DNA from: Pseudomonadales bacterium
Lineage (GTDB): Bacteria > Pseudomonadota > Gammaproteobacteria > Pseudomonadales > Azotimanducaceae
Reading direction: 5' to 3'
NCBI GenBank assembly: GCA_012103505.1
Contig: WLWP01000002.1
Span: forward strand, 248,001-312,000
DNA: 64,000 nucleotides
In this document: positions 51,080-60,529 of the stretch, in pieces
Layout: every line of letters begins with the position of its first letter
How positions within the stretch are numbered: position 1 is the first letter of the stretch
Made by a program: the position numbers and the translations under genes
The notes under the pieces: generated by a model
What the model saw: only the letters and a program-made list of their open reading frames with translations
Databases searched by the model: none
What the model was told of the DNA's origin: nothing

Positions 51080-52624
51080 TTGCACTTGTCGCAACAACTA
51101 CCATCGGAAGATCAGACCAACGTCGTCCAAATCGCTGGACGTCGAGCACAATTGGGTGCGCTAGACCTCGGTTCTAACAGTTTTCACCTACTGATTGCTC
51201 AAGAGAGCGGTGGACGGATACAGATTCTCGACAAACACAAGGAGATGGTGCGTCTCGCAGCTGGTCTCGATTCCAATAACCACTTGTCTGACGATGCGAT
51301 AGCAAGAGCTCTAGATTGCCTGACCCGATTTGCACAAAGACTGCGCCCCTTAGAACCGGCAAACGTTCGCATAGTAGGAACGAATACGCTTCGCCAAGCC
51401 AAGGGTAAGAGCTTCTTACAAGAAGCTGAACGCGTCCTCGGACACAAAATCGACATCATCTCCGGCCGCGAAGAGGCGCGACTAATCTACTTAGGCGTGT
51501 GCCACGATTTAGGCTCATCGGAATCTAAGCGGCTCGTTATTGACATCGGCGGCGGCAGTACGGAGTTAATCCTTGGCCGCAAAACCACGCCCAACAAACT
51601 TGAGAGTTTGTATATGGGATGCGTTTCCATGACAAACCAGTGCTTTGCGAATGGCAAAATCACTCGAGCTAGTTTGAATCGCGCTGTCAACACCGCCATG
51701 GTGGAGTTGGAACCGATGATGGCCCGCTTCATCAGCAACGGCTGGGATGAGGTGATCGGTACCTCTGGGACTATCAACACTATCCAGGCTGCGATCAAAG
51801 GTACCTCTAACCAGGATGAAATTACCAAAATCGGACTAGACGAGCTCAAAGACCTGGTGCTCTCGGCCAAGAAAATGGACGAACTTGAGCTTCCTGGTCT
51901 GGCTGATGAACGACGCCCTGTATTCGTTGGTGGCCTAGCAATATTGATTGCCATCTTCAAAGCACTCGAGATCGAGTCGATGGCTACCTCACAAGGCGCT
52001 TTACGTGAGGGACTGATCTTCGATCTCATTGGACGCCAACACCAAGACGACACTCGAGATCACTCCGTGAACGGACTGATGGAGCGTTTTGGCGTGGATC
52101 AGAGCCAAGCGCGCCAGGTACGAGAAACCGCCATTGGCCTGCTTTCACAAGTGGCCACTAAGTGGGAACTCACCAGCGTGGAAGCAAAGCATTCAATAAG
52201 CTGGGCTGCGGATCTGCATGAGATCGGTATGGATCTTTCGCACGCTGGATATCATAAGCACGGCGCTTACATGATCGAGAACATGGATCTACCTGGCTTT
52301 TCTCGCAGCGATCAACAACAGCTCGCCACATTGGTCCGCAATCACAGACGCAAAATAGTGGATGAAATGTTCTCAGCTTCAGACCCAAGCCAGATCCGAC
52401 TCGCGGTGTTATTACGCATTTCCGCCCTCCTACACCGCAACCGGTCACATGAGTCCTTGCCGCATATAGAAGCGACGATTGACGGCGAGGGGGATACCGA
52501 GAGTTTGACGCTAACGGTGCCAAAAAAGTGGCTACGACAACACCCATTGACCGCCCTGGACCTAGAACAAGAAGCTATTTATCTCAAGAGCGTAGACATA
52601 CTGCTCGCGGTGAACACCGCCTAA
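51080..52624 (+). CDS. ppx: Ppx/GppA family exopolyphosphatase
   Basis: A 514-residue exopolyphosphatase/pppGpp phosphohydrolase with ASKHA fold. LGALDLGSNSFHLLIAQ is the first phosphate loop, DIISGREEARLIYLGV the catalytic Glu segment, and VIDIGGGSTELILG the second loop. IGTSGTINTIQAAIKG follows. The last third has the HD-type helical domain (AADLHEIGMDLSHAGYHKHG), as in full-length Ppx. The start is TTG, with GTG-like alternatives. It converges with the frameshifted polyphosphate kinase gene and overlaps it by 4 bases. Confidence 0.92.
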   Translation: MHLSQQLPSEDQTNVVQIAGRRAQLGALDLGSNSFHLLIAQESGGRIQILDKHKEMVRLAAGLDSNNHLSDDAIARALDCLTRFAQRLRPLEPANVRIVGTNTLRQAKGKSFLQEAERVLGHKIDIISGREEARLIYLGVCHDLGSSESKRLVIDIGGGSTELILGRKTTPNKLESLYMGCVSMTNQCFANGKITRASLNRAVNTAMVELEPMMARFISNGWDEVIGTSGTINTIQAAIKGTSNQDEITKIGLDELKDLVLSAKKMDELELPGLADERRPVFVGGLAILIAIFKALEIESMATSQGALREGLIFDLIGRQHQDDTRDHSVNGLMERFGVDQSQARQVRETAIGLLSQVATKWELTSVEAKHSISWAADLHEIGMDLSHAGYHKHGAYMIENMDLPGFSRSDQQQLATLVRNHRRKIVDEMFSASDPSQIRLAVLLRISALLHRNRSHESLPHIEATIDGEGDTESLTLTVPKKWLRQHPLTALDLEQEAIYLKSVDILLAVNTA

Positions 52625-54704
52625 CCAGAAAGCGATTCGAGCAATCGTTCCTGAGCCGCCATACGATCGTTTTTAGCTGACTTTCGTTCATAGCTACCAT
52701 CCGCTTGCAGCACCCAAGCCTGACAGTTGTCATTTAGATAGGTGGTAAATGTCTCTTCGAAAATTCTCTCTCGAAGTTTTTTGTTTTCGATAGGAAAACA
52801 AGTTTCGACACGGGAAAAAAAGTTGCGTCCCATCCAGTCTGCGCTCGACAGAAACAGCTCATGACTGCCATCGTTCTGAAAACAGTAGACACGTGTGTGT
52901 TCCAAGAATCTGCCAATCACAGATCGGACCCTAATATTCTCCGACACACCTGGAACACCTGGTTTAAGGGCACAGATACCCCGTACGATAAGCTCAACTC
53001 GCACCCCAGCCTGCGAAGCGCGATACAAAGCTTGGACAATTTGTGGTTCTATCAAGGAATTCATTTTTGCCCATACCGTCCCAGACTTACCTGCCTGGGC
53101 AAAGGCAATTTCTCGTTCGATGCACTCGATCATTGTCGTGTGGAGTGAGAATGGCGCCTGAACGATTTTTTTGAGCTTGCCAGCTTTTCCTAACGCGGTT
53201 AGTTGCTGAAAGACTTTTTGTACATCGCTACAAAGATCATCTTTACAAGTAAACAGGCCATAATCCGTATACAACCTTGTCGTCCGAATATGATAGTTGC
53301 CAGTGCCAAGATGGACATATCGATTGAGCTCACGCCCTTCGCGGCGAATCACCAAGCACATTTTTGCATGGGTCTTTAGTCCCACCACACCGTAGACCAC
53401 GTGGGCACCCACGGATTGAAGCTTATTCGCGAGCTCTATATTTGCCTCTTCGTCGAACCGAGCTCGAAGTTCGATGACAACCAACACTTCCTTGCCATTG
53501 GTTGCCGCCTCGACGAGTGCTTCAACAACTGAGGATTCAGTGCCGGTCCGGTACAAGGTCTGTTTGATCGCCAAAACGCTGGGATCCCGGGCCGCTTGCC
53601 GCAGAAAATCAACAAAAGGGGCAAAGCTTTCAAATGGGTGATGCAACAGGATGTCCCCGCCTCGGATCGCATCGAACATACTTTCATTATTGCGAATTCG
53701 GTCTGGGACAGACGGTGTAAAGCCTGGAAATTTCAGGTCAGGACGCCCAACGATGTCAGGGACCGCTGCGAGACGCATGAGGTTCACCGGGCCTTCACAC
53801 CAGTACACTTCGCTGGCGCTTAAGCCAAACTGAGCAGACAAAAATCCCACCAGATCTTCAGGGCAGTCGTGGGAAACCTCGAGTCTGACCGCATCTCCAA
53901 ATCTTCTAGAAGAAAGCTCCCCCTCTAACGCAATGAGCAAGTCATCGATCTCTTCCTCGTCGACAAACAGATCGCTATTTCGCGTCACGCGAAATTGAAA
54001 ACAACCAGTAGCTTTCATGCCCTGAAAGAGATCAGAAACATGCGCGCTAACGATAGAACTCAAAAGAACGAACTCGTTGACAAGGTCGCGATGCTTTCGG
54101 GTACTCGAACGACTCGAGGTAGGGAACGCGGCGCCTGGACAATGGCTTTGCCGGAATTTCGACCGAACGCATCCTTACCTTCGAGCGTGACGATGAAAGC
54201 AAGGCTCTTATTCAACGGCTCAGGGAACGGATGAGATGGGTCCAAACCTACAGGGCTTATGATCGGGGCTAACTCTCGCTCGAAATACTGCTTAATCCAC
54301 CCAGCCTGTTTCCTGTTCCACGTCTCTTCCGTTAAGAAACGAATCCCTTGGCGATCAAGTTTTGGGAGCAGTAGCTTGTTCAGTACCTTGTATTGTTCTG
54401 CCACTAGTTCATGAGCAATCGGCGCGACGTTTTGCAACTGGTCAATTGGCGACATGTTGTCAGGTCCACGTTGCGTAGAACCATAGGCAACCTGTTGTTT
54501 TAAGCCAGCCACGCGGATCTCGAAAAATTCGTCAAGGACCTGGCTTGCGATACATAGAAAACGAAGACGCTCGAGCAACGGCAGCGCACTATCTTTCGAC
54601 TGGGCGATGACCCGGCGCATGAACTCCAACTGCGATAGCTCCCGATTGATATACAATTCGGGATTCGACAGATTCACAGTCTCAGAGCTTTCAGATTTAG
54701 CCAC
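52621..54704 (-). pseudogene. ppk1: polyphosphate kinase 1, split by a one-base frameshift
   Basis: Two minus-strand frames together form PPK1, which makes polyphosphate from ATP. The N-terminal 214 residues start at GTG 54704 (LYINRELSQLEFMRRV, VLDEFFEIRVAGLKQQ) and stop at 54060 after VPESIATLSTSSFF. The next frame begins further upstream as RDLVNEFVLLSSIVSAHV and continues through FRVTRNSDLFVDEEE to 52621. Joining them needs one missing base near 54100, giving about 694 residues, normal for PPK1. The phosphorylated His sites are in THAKMCLVIRR and LEHTRVYCF, and the active-site LAIKQTLYRTG is intact. A split gene, programmed shift or sequencing error cannot be separated here. It faces ppx. 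Confidence 0.85.
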
Positions 54705-54719
54705 TAATAGTTACCTAAG

Positions 54720-55454
54720 ATGCGCGACCAAGTTTATAGCAAAGCACAATCTCACATTGTCGACTTCGCCTTTTCAGAAGAAGTGGCTGAAGTCTTTCCA
54801 GACATGATTCGCCGTTCGGTACCAGGCTATGAAACGGTAATCCCGATGACTGGCCTCATTGCCGCACGTCATGTCAAAGCGGGAGACAAGATCATCGATC
54901 TGGGTTGTTCCCTCGGCGCGACCTCACAAGCCATCGCAGGGCAAACAACCAAAGCCGTTTCGATCATTGGGGTCGACAACTCAGTTCCGATGATCGAGGG
55001 CGCCATCGCAGCCAACACTGACCCACGCATCTCTTTTTTCGAAGCAGATACGCTCTCCGAACACACCCTAGAATTAGCTCAAGGTGCACAAGTCATTGTA
55101 ATGAACTTCGTATTGCAGTTTTGTGAACCGACTTCGCGAAAATCACTACTGCAAGCCCTATACGCAGCGCTTGCGCCCGAGGGTCTCCTTATACTATCTG
55201 AGAAAATCAGAGACCCCGCAGAATCTAAGCATAGCTATTTTGACGAAACTCACCTGGCATGGAAGCGTGCTAACGGCTACTCAGATTTGGAAGTGAGTCA
55301 GAAACGCACTTCTCTTGAAAATGTTATGCAGGTAGACCTCGAGCAAGAACATCTCGAGCGACTAACCAACGTAGGTTTCGCAAGCACCGACCAATGGTAC
55401 AAATGCATGAACTGGGCATCATACCTTGCATGGAAAACGTCTCGCACGCCGTGA
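54720..55454 (+). CDS. cmoA: carboxy-SAM synthase CmoA
   Basis: A 244-residue enzyme that turns SAM and prephenate into carboxy-S-adenosylmethionine for wobble uridine-34 modification of tRNA. FSEEVAEVFPDMIRRSVPGYE, IIDLGCSLGATSQAIAG and FVLQFCEPTSRKSLLQ agree closely with CmoA. KRANGYSDLEVSQKRTSLEN is the diagnostic C-terminal part. It is divergent from ppk1 with only 15 bases between the starts. CmoB follows, with overlap. Confidence 0.95.
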   Translation: MRDQVYSKAQSHIVDFAFSEEVAEVFPDMIRRSVPGYETVIPMTGLIAARHVKAGDKIIDLGCSLGATSQAIAGQTTKAVSIIGVDNSVPMIEGAIAANTDPRISFFEADTLSEHTLELAQGAQVIVMNFVLQFCEPTSRKSLLQALYAALAPEGLLILSEKIRDPAESKHSYFDETHLAWKRANGYSDLEVSQKRTSLENVMQVDLEQEHLERLTNVGFASTDQWYKCMNWASYLAWKTSRTP

Positions 55455-56380
55455 CAGACCCGCTGGCGCTACCAAACGAGATTCAAGAGCTCCTAGCCGG
55501 TTGGCCTTTGCATCTATTCAAAGAGCGATTTTCCGAAAGACATCACGGCGACTATGCGAAATGGGCTGCGGCCATCGCTTCGTTGCCAACCGATCCGGAG
55601 GCCGTCTTGCGTGTCGGGGACACTGTGCACATTGAGACACATGTTAGTCAGGATCTGATTGAACCGTATCTGCAAGTCCTACACCCGTGGCGAAAGGGCC
55701 CTTTCGCGATTGGCAACACATTCATCGATACCGAATGGCGTTCAGATTGGAAGTGGCAGCGGCTGGCACCTGCCATCAATCTCGCAGGACACAATGTGCT
55801 CGACGTGGGTTCTGGCAATGGCTATTTCGGTTGGCGAATGCTCAAGGCAGGCGCTAATAACGTTATCGGCATCGATCCGACCCTTCTCTTCTGCATGCAA
55901 CACTTGGCCATACAACACTTCGCAAAGAGTGCCCACAACTTCGTCTTGCCTCTAGGGATTGAAGAGATACCTCAAACAGCCCAATTCGACACTGTCTCAA
56001 GCATGGGCGTTATCTATCATCGCAAGGATCCAGCCGAACACGTCGCCACACTGACTGCGCTCACTAGACCCGGCGGACAAGTCCTACTCGAGTCCTTGGT
56101 GTCGCCATCGCCAGAAGGTTTCGAACCAAATGCTAGATATGCACGCATGCGCAATGTGTGGCGAATACCTAGCACTACCGAACTTTCCGATTGGATGCGA
56201 CAAGCAGGCCTACGCAACATACGCATTGTAGACGTCACGGCCACCAGCTTGGACGAACAACGAACTACGGCGTGGATGCGTTTCGAGTCACTTAGCGAAG
56301 CTTTGGATAGCGAGGATCCGCAGAAAACAATCGAAGGTTATCCTGCGCCGATCCGCGCGATCCTAGTGGCCGAGAAATAA
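55430..56380 (+). CDS. cmoB: tRNA uridine-5-oxyacetic acid(34) synthase CmoB
   Basis: A 316-residue methyltransferase-fold enzyme that uses carboxy-SAM made by CmoA to carboxymethylate 5-hydroxyuridine-34. HPWRKGPFAIGNTFIDTEWRSDWKW, VLDVGSGNGYFGWRMLKAG, SMGVIYHRKDPAEH and the end GYPAPIRAILVAEK match CmoB. The start is ATG 55430, which overlaps cmoA by 25 bases. A GTG at 55451 overlapping the cmoA stop (GTGA) is another possibility. Confidence 0.95.
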   Translation: MENVSHAVTDPLALPNEIQELLAGWPLHLFKERFSERHHGDYAKWAAAIASLPTDPEAVLRVGDTVHIETHVSQDLIEPYLQVLHPWRKGPFAIGNTFIDTEWRSDWKWQRLAPAINLAGHNVLDVGSGNGYFGWRMLKAGANNVIGIDPTLLFCMQHLAIQHFAKSAHNFVLPLGIEEIPQTAQFDTVSSMGVIYHRKDPAEHVATLTALTRPGGQVLLESLVSPSPEGFEPNARYARMRNVWRIPSTTELSDWMRQAGLRNIRIVDVTATSLDEQRTTAWMRFESLSEALDSEDPQKTIEGYPAPIRAILVAEK

Positions 56381-56401
56381 CAAGAACTCTAGCCACAACG
56401 A

Positions 56402-56456
56402 GCGCAAGAGAACAAAGCTCTTGATTATCCTTAACAAGGTGGTTAGGATCCTGCGC
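56402..56456 (+). ncRNA. candidate structured leader RNA, three-way junction
   Basis: Outer pair GCGCA/TGCGC encloses two hairpins: AGAG/CTCT with loop AACAAAG, and ATCC-T-TAAC/GTTAGGAT with one bulged T and loop AAGGTG. It ends 24 bases before an AGGAGG site. No riboswitch class that I know fits its conserved bases. Confidence 0.35.
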
Positions 56457-56488
56457 CCATTCCCACCCCGTTTTCTTAGGAGGATGCA

Positions 56489-56605
56489 TGTTCAATATTA
56501 ATACCCTGGCTAACGCCCGACCGGTTATTGATAGCGGCAATGGTTCTCCAGCCTATCCGTGGTACGCGCAAGCGTCGTCATATTGGAGTCGTCTGCACAC
56601 ATAGC
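56489..56605 (+). CDS. short ORF of 38 residues with strong ribosome site
   Basis: The ORF starts at ATG 56489 after TTAGGAGG, the strongest ribosome site in this part of the window, and ends at TAG 56605. It encodes MFNINTLANARPVIDSGNGS and then a Pro/Tyr/Trp/Ser-rich end (PAYPWYAQASSYWSRLHT). It has no Cys, no signal peptide and no membrane helix. I do not recognise it. It could be a leader peptide that senses translation, or a small peptide exported by the downstream ABC pair; both ideas are inference from position. Confidence 0.4.
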
Positions 56606-56720
56606 AGGCTTTCTCTAGGCGGCAACCCGCCGCAGACAATCAAACGACCGCTCTCAGCCGACTAAGAGAATTAGACGTATTTTCTCTCTATCGGTGATAT
56701 AAATTTTTCCAGGATAGGAA

Positions 56721-58616
56721 ATGACAACAGAAGCACTAGAAGCACCCGAAGAGAACGCGGGTACCGAAAAAAACGAACAAGTCCAAACCGGAGAAGGAAA
56801 CACTTCCTACTCCGGACTCTGGCGTATTACCGCAGGTCAGCGCAACCGCTATGTCGGCGCCATATTTGCCATGGCTCTGACAAATCTGTTCCTCTTTGGG
56901 GCGCCTATCATCGGTGGGCACGCAATCGATGTGATTTCGAAGGAGGATTTTTCTTACGGTGATCCGATACTCCTCTACCTGAGTGAACTACTCGCTGGCG
57001 AAGTGACCTACATTTCCTACCTTTGGGTGGCGGGGGCTGCGAGCCTTGTAATGACGATATTCGGCGGCGTGTTTCTCTACGCACGCGGGCGACTAGCCGC
57101 ACAAGCGTCTGAGAACATAGCACGCAGTCTTCGTGAGACCCTTTACCGCCACTTGCATCACATCAATGCTAAGTTCTACGACACCGCTGATACTGGCGAT
57201 CTCGTACAACGATGTAGTTCCGACGTTGAGACACTACGAGTTTTCCTCGTGAGCGACGTGATCGAAATCGGACGCGCCATCATGCTCGTGGTCTGTGTCG
57301 TCCCGATTCTATTTTCAATTAATGCCAGTCTCGCCATGTGGTCGCTGTGCATGATGCCGTTTTTAGCCATTGGTGCCTTCGTCTTCTTTCAAAAAGTTAA
57401 AGACGCTTTCGAACAGACTGACGAAGCAGAAGGCGCGCTGACCGCTCGTTTACAAGAAAACCTGACCGGTATCCGTGTCGTTCGCGCCTTTGCCCGTCAA
57501 GAATACGAAACTGAAAGATTTGCTGAGCGCAACGCTGACTTCCGCAACAAAAACGTTCGTTTGATAGAACTCATGGGCTACTACTGGAGTGTGTCGGACT
57601 TCTTCTCCATGACGCAAATTGGGTTAGTGCTTTTCATCGGAGGATGGTTCGCGTTTCAGGGTGAGATCACCATCGGTGACCTCTTCATATTCTTAACTTG
57701 TGAATCCATCGTCATTTGGCCGGTACGGCATCTAGGTCGAGTTTTGACCGACACTGGCAAGGCCGTCATCTCTCTGGGCCGAGTTAATCACATCTTGCAA
57801 GAATGCGAAGAGAATGAAGAGTGGGAGCCAGCAACAGGTCGAGCCACTGGGCTCATCGAGGCACAAAATCTGTGCTTCGCGTACAACGAAGACGAGGCCG
57901 TGTTAACCGATCTATCGATCACGATACGGCCCGGCGAAACTCTCGCAATCGTTGGTCCACCTGGCTCCGGGAAAACATCCTTTATTCGCGCCTTGCTTCG
58001 CCTTTACCCCTACCACAGTGGCAGCTTGAAGCTGGATGGTAACGAGGTTGTAAACCTAGATCGCTTTTGGCTGCGAGCTCAGATCGGTGTCGTACTCCAA
58101 GATCCCTTTCTGTACTCGCGCACGATTCGCGCGAACCTCGCCGTCGGACGTCCCAATGCCACTGCTGCAGATATCCAGCGCGCCACCGAAGAAGCTGCAA
58201 TCGCGGAATCCATCGCGGGCTTCCCAGATCAGTTCGAAGAAATGGTCGGCGAGCGCGGGGTGACCCTTTCAGGTGGCCAACGACAGCGACTCGCGTTAGC
58301 GCGTGCATTGATCAAAGACCCACCCGTTTTGGTGCTCGACGATTCTCTATCAGCAGTAGATACCGGTACGGAGAAGCTGATTTTAGATGCACTGAAGGCA
58401 AGAAAAGGTAAACAAACCACACTGATCATTGCGCACAGATTGAGCTCCGTCATCGATGCTGATCGCATATTGGTGCTGGAAGAGGGACGCTGTGTACAGC
58501 TGGGTCATCACAGTGAATTGATTGGCGTCGATGGACCGTATCAACGTTTGTGCAAAATCCAAGGCGCATTGGACAGTCAAATCCTCGATGACTTACAGCG
58601 GACACGGGCAGAGTAA
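56721..58616 (+). CDS. ABC exporter half, permease-ATPase with degenerate catalytic site
   Basis: A 631-residue type-IV ABC exporter half. Six transmembrane helices occupy about residues 40-345, with the coupling helix region KFYDTADTGDLVQRCSSDVE. The nucleotide domain has Walker A VGPPGSGKTS (about 411), signature LSGGQRQRLALARAL, Walker B VLVLDDSLSAVDT and His switch IIAHRLS. Walker B ends with Asp where a catalytic Glu is normal, so ATP hydrolysis at this site is probably crippled. It is 2 bases before its partner gene, so they probably form a heterodimer. Confidence 0.88.
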   Translation: MTTEALEAPEENAGTEKNEQVQTGEGNTSYSGLWRITAGQRNRYVGAIFAMALTNLFLFGAPIIGGHAIDVISKEDFSYGDPILLYLSELLAGEVTYISYLWVAGAASLVMTIFGGVFLYARGRLAAQASENIARSLRETLYRHLHHINAKFYDTADTGDLVQRCSSDVETLRVFLVSDVIEIGRAIMLVVCVVPILFSINASLAMWSLCMMPFLAIGAFVFFQKVKDAFEQTDEAEGALTARLQENLTGIRVVRAFARQEYETERFAERNADFRNKNVRLIELMGYYWSVSDFFSMTQIGLVLFIGGWFAFQGEITIGDLFIFLTCESIVIWPVRHLGRVLTDTGKAVISLGRVNHILQECEENEEWEPATGRATGLIEAQNLCFAYNEDEAVLTDLSITIRPGETLAIVGPPGSGKTSFIRALLRLYPYHSGSLKLDGNEVVNLDRFWLRAQIGVVLQDPFLYSRTIRANLAVGRPNATAADIQRATEEAAIAESIAGFPDQFEEMVGERGVTLSGGQRQRLALARALIKDPPVLVLDDSLSAVDTGTEKLILDALKARKGKQTTLIIAHRLSSVIDADRILVLEEGRCVQLGHHSELIGVDGPYQRLCKIQGALDSQILDDLQRTRAE

Positions 58617-58618
58617 TC

Positions 58619-60505
58619 ATGTACGACGACGAAAATTACGATGATGGGTTCGACGAAGAAAAGTTAGCCGCACGTTTCAATGTCGACCTATGGAAAAAAT
58701 TGTTTGCGTACGCGCGAGAATATCCAAAGATCCTCCGTTGGCTCGCCACCTTTGCATTCCTGACTGCCCTAATGGAAGTGGCTTATCCGCTGATCACCAA
58801 AGGTGTAATTGATGAAGTGGATGTCTACTTAAAAGGCGGCGCCGATCCGAGTTTTTGGCTTTGGGGTTTTCTTTATTTCGCTTGTACCGTTGTCATCACC
58901 CTCGCTATCGGTGGTTTCATCTGGAATGCGGGCCGCCTGCGAACCCACATTGCCCACGACATCCGTAAAGACGGGTTCGCCAACTTGCAGCGCTTGTCTT
59001 TTAACTTCTATGACTATCGGCCAGTCGGTTGGCTGATGGCGCGCATGACGTCAGACTCTGAACGGCTCTCAAACATCTTGGCTTGGGGATTCCTCGACCT
59101 CATATGGGGATTCACCATGATGATCGGCATTGCGATAGCGATGTTCGTAATGAATTGGAAGCTCGCTCTTGTTGTGTTTTCTGTGATGCCATTTTTGGGC
59201 TGGATATCGGCCAAGTTCCAGCAGCGGATCCTCAAAAGTGCCCGCCAGGTACGCGCAACAAATTCTCGCATCACTGGAAACTTTAACGAAGCAATCATGG
59301 GGGTTCTAACCTCTAAGGCCTTCGTTCGCGAAGACGCAAATCAGACAGATTTCAAAGTTCTCACAGATCGTATGCACACCGCATCGGTTACCAACTTAAC
59401 GCACGCAGCCGTGTACTTGCCGATAGTGATTACAATGGCGAGCCTGGCGACGGGTTTAGCGCTTGCCGTCGGTGGCATGGACATGATCTATGGAATCATT
59501 CCGGTCAGTACCCTCATCGCCTTTATGGCGTATACCCGGCACTTTTTCGATCCTATTGAACAGTTGGGGCATTGGTTTGCAGAAATGCAAATGGCCCAGG
59601 CATCAGCCGAGCGTATATTGAGCCTCATTGAAGCCGAACCTGCCATCAAGGACAGCCCAGAGGTGTTGGAGGCCATGCAGATCCAAGCGCGGCGCACTGA
59701 TGCGAGCAGTCGCTATGCTGCCGATGGCGGCGAGGCAGCAATTTCCATGATCGAGGTGCAGAATCTGAAGTTTGCCTACGACGCATCTCATCCAGTGATC
59801 GACAACATAAACCTCACCATTCGCAAGGGCGAAACCGTTGCAGTCGTGGGACCAACAGGTGGCGGTAAGAGCACACTGGTCAATATCATCTGCCGTTTCT
59901 ACGAACCCACTGGTGGTCAAATTCTTATCGATGGCGTCGACTATCGAGCTCGTAGTTTGCATTGGCTGCAGTCAAATGTTGGCATGGTTTTGCAGAACGC
60001 CCATGTCTTCTCAGGCTCTATCATGGAGAACATTCGGTACGGGCGGTTAGATGCTACTGACGAAGAAGTCATCGAGGCGGCGCGCACCGCGGGCGCGCAC
60101 GAATTCATCGAAGCATTTCCATCCGGATATGAGACTAACCCTGGTGAATCTGGTGGCCGTTTGTCTGCTGGACAAAAACAACTCGTATCTTTCGCGCGAG
60201 CGATTCTTGCGGATCCCCAGATTCTCGTGATGGATGAGGCGACGTCGTCTGTCGATACTGAAACTGAGCAGCGCATCCAGGCTGGCTTACAACAAGTCCT
60301 GAAAGGACGACTGGCGCTCGTCATCGCTCACCGTCTATCAACGATCAGGAATGCCAATCGCATTATCGTCGTTGCGGCAGGGAACATAACTGAGTCAGGC
60401 ACCCATGATGAGCTCATGCAAGCCAGAGGGGCGTACTATGAACTGTACCGCCAGCAGAGCTTGCAAGAGGCTAGCGGTAACTTAGGCGATCCGGTACTGG
60501 CTTAA
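58619..60505 (+). CDS. ABC exporter half, permease-ATPase with intact catalytic site
   Basis: A 628-residue partner of the preceding exporter. Six transmembrane helices lie between about residues 35 and 310, with the FNFYDYRPVGWLMARMTSDSERL coupling region. Walker A is VGPTGGGKST (about 410), the signature is LSAGQKQLVSFARAI and Walker B is ILVMDEATSSVDT with a normal Glu, with His switch VIAHRLS. One intact and one degenerate site matches TmrAB/BmrCD-type exporters, which move drugs, lipids or peptides. An acidic N-terminal tail (DDENYDDGFDEEK) is unusual. The transport substrate is unknown. Confidence 0.88.
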   Translation: MYDDENYDDGFDEEKLAARFNVDLWKKLFAYAREYPKILRWLATFAFLTALMEVAYPLITKGVIDEVDVYLKGGADPSFWLWGFLYFACTVVITLAIGGFIWNAGRLRTHIAHDIRKDGFANLQRLSFNFYDYRPVGWLMARMTSDSERLSNILAWGFLDLIWGFTMMIGIAIAMFVMNWKLALVVFSVMPFLGWISAKFQQRILKSARQVRATNSRITGNFNEAIMGVLTSKAFVREDANQTDFKVLTDRMHTASVTNLTHAAVYLPIVITMASLATGLALAVGGMDMIYGIIPVSTLIAFMAYTRHFFDPIEQLGHWFAEMQMAQASAERILSLIEAEPAIKDSPEVLEAMQIQARRTDASSRYAADGGEAAISMIEVQNLKFAYDASHPVIDNINLTIRKGETVAVVGPTGGGKSTLVNIICRFYEPTGGQILIDGVDYRARSLHWLQSNVGMVLQNAHVFSGSIMENIRYGRLDATDEEVIEAARTAGAHEFIEAFPSGYETNPGESGGRLSAGQKQLVSFARAILADPQILVMDEATSSVDTETEQRIQAGLQQVLKGRLALVIAHRLSTIRNANRIIVVAAGNITESGTHDELMQARGAYYELYRQQSLQEASGNLGDPVLA

Positions 60506-60529
60506 AAGAAGGGGTGGCGTAAAGGCGTT

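Larger units (their letters stand above)
56381..56720 (+). other. intergenic leader before the ABC exporter genes
   Basis: About 340 bases between cmoB and the ABC exporter. It holds a candidate three-way-junction RNA (56402-56456), a 38-residue ORF (56489-56605), a GGCGG/CCGCC hairpin with a CAAC loop (56619-56632) and an AT-rich GATATAAAT stretch near 56697. The last could be a -10 region or simply leader sequence. Confidence 0.5.
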
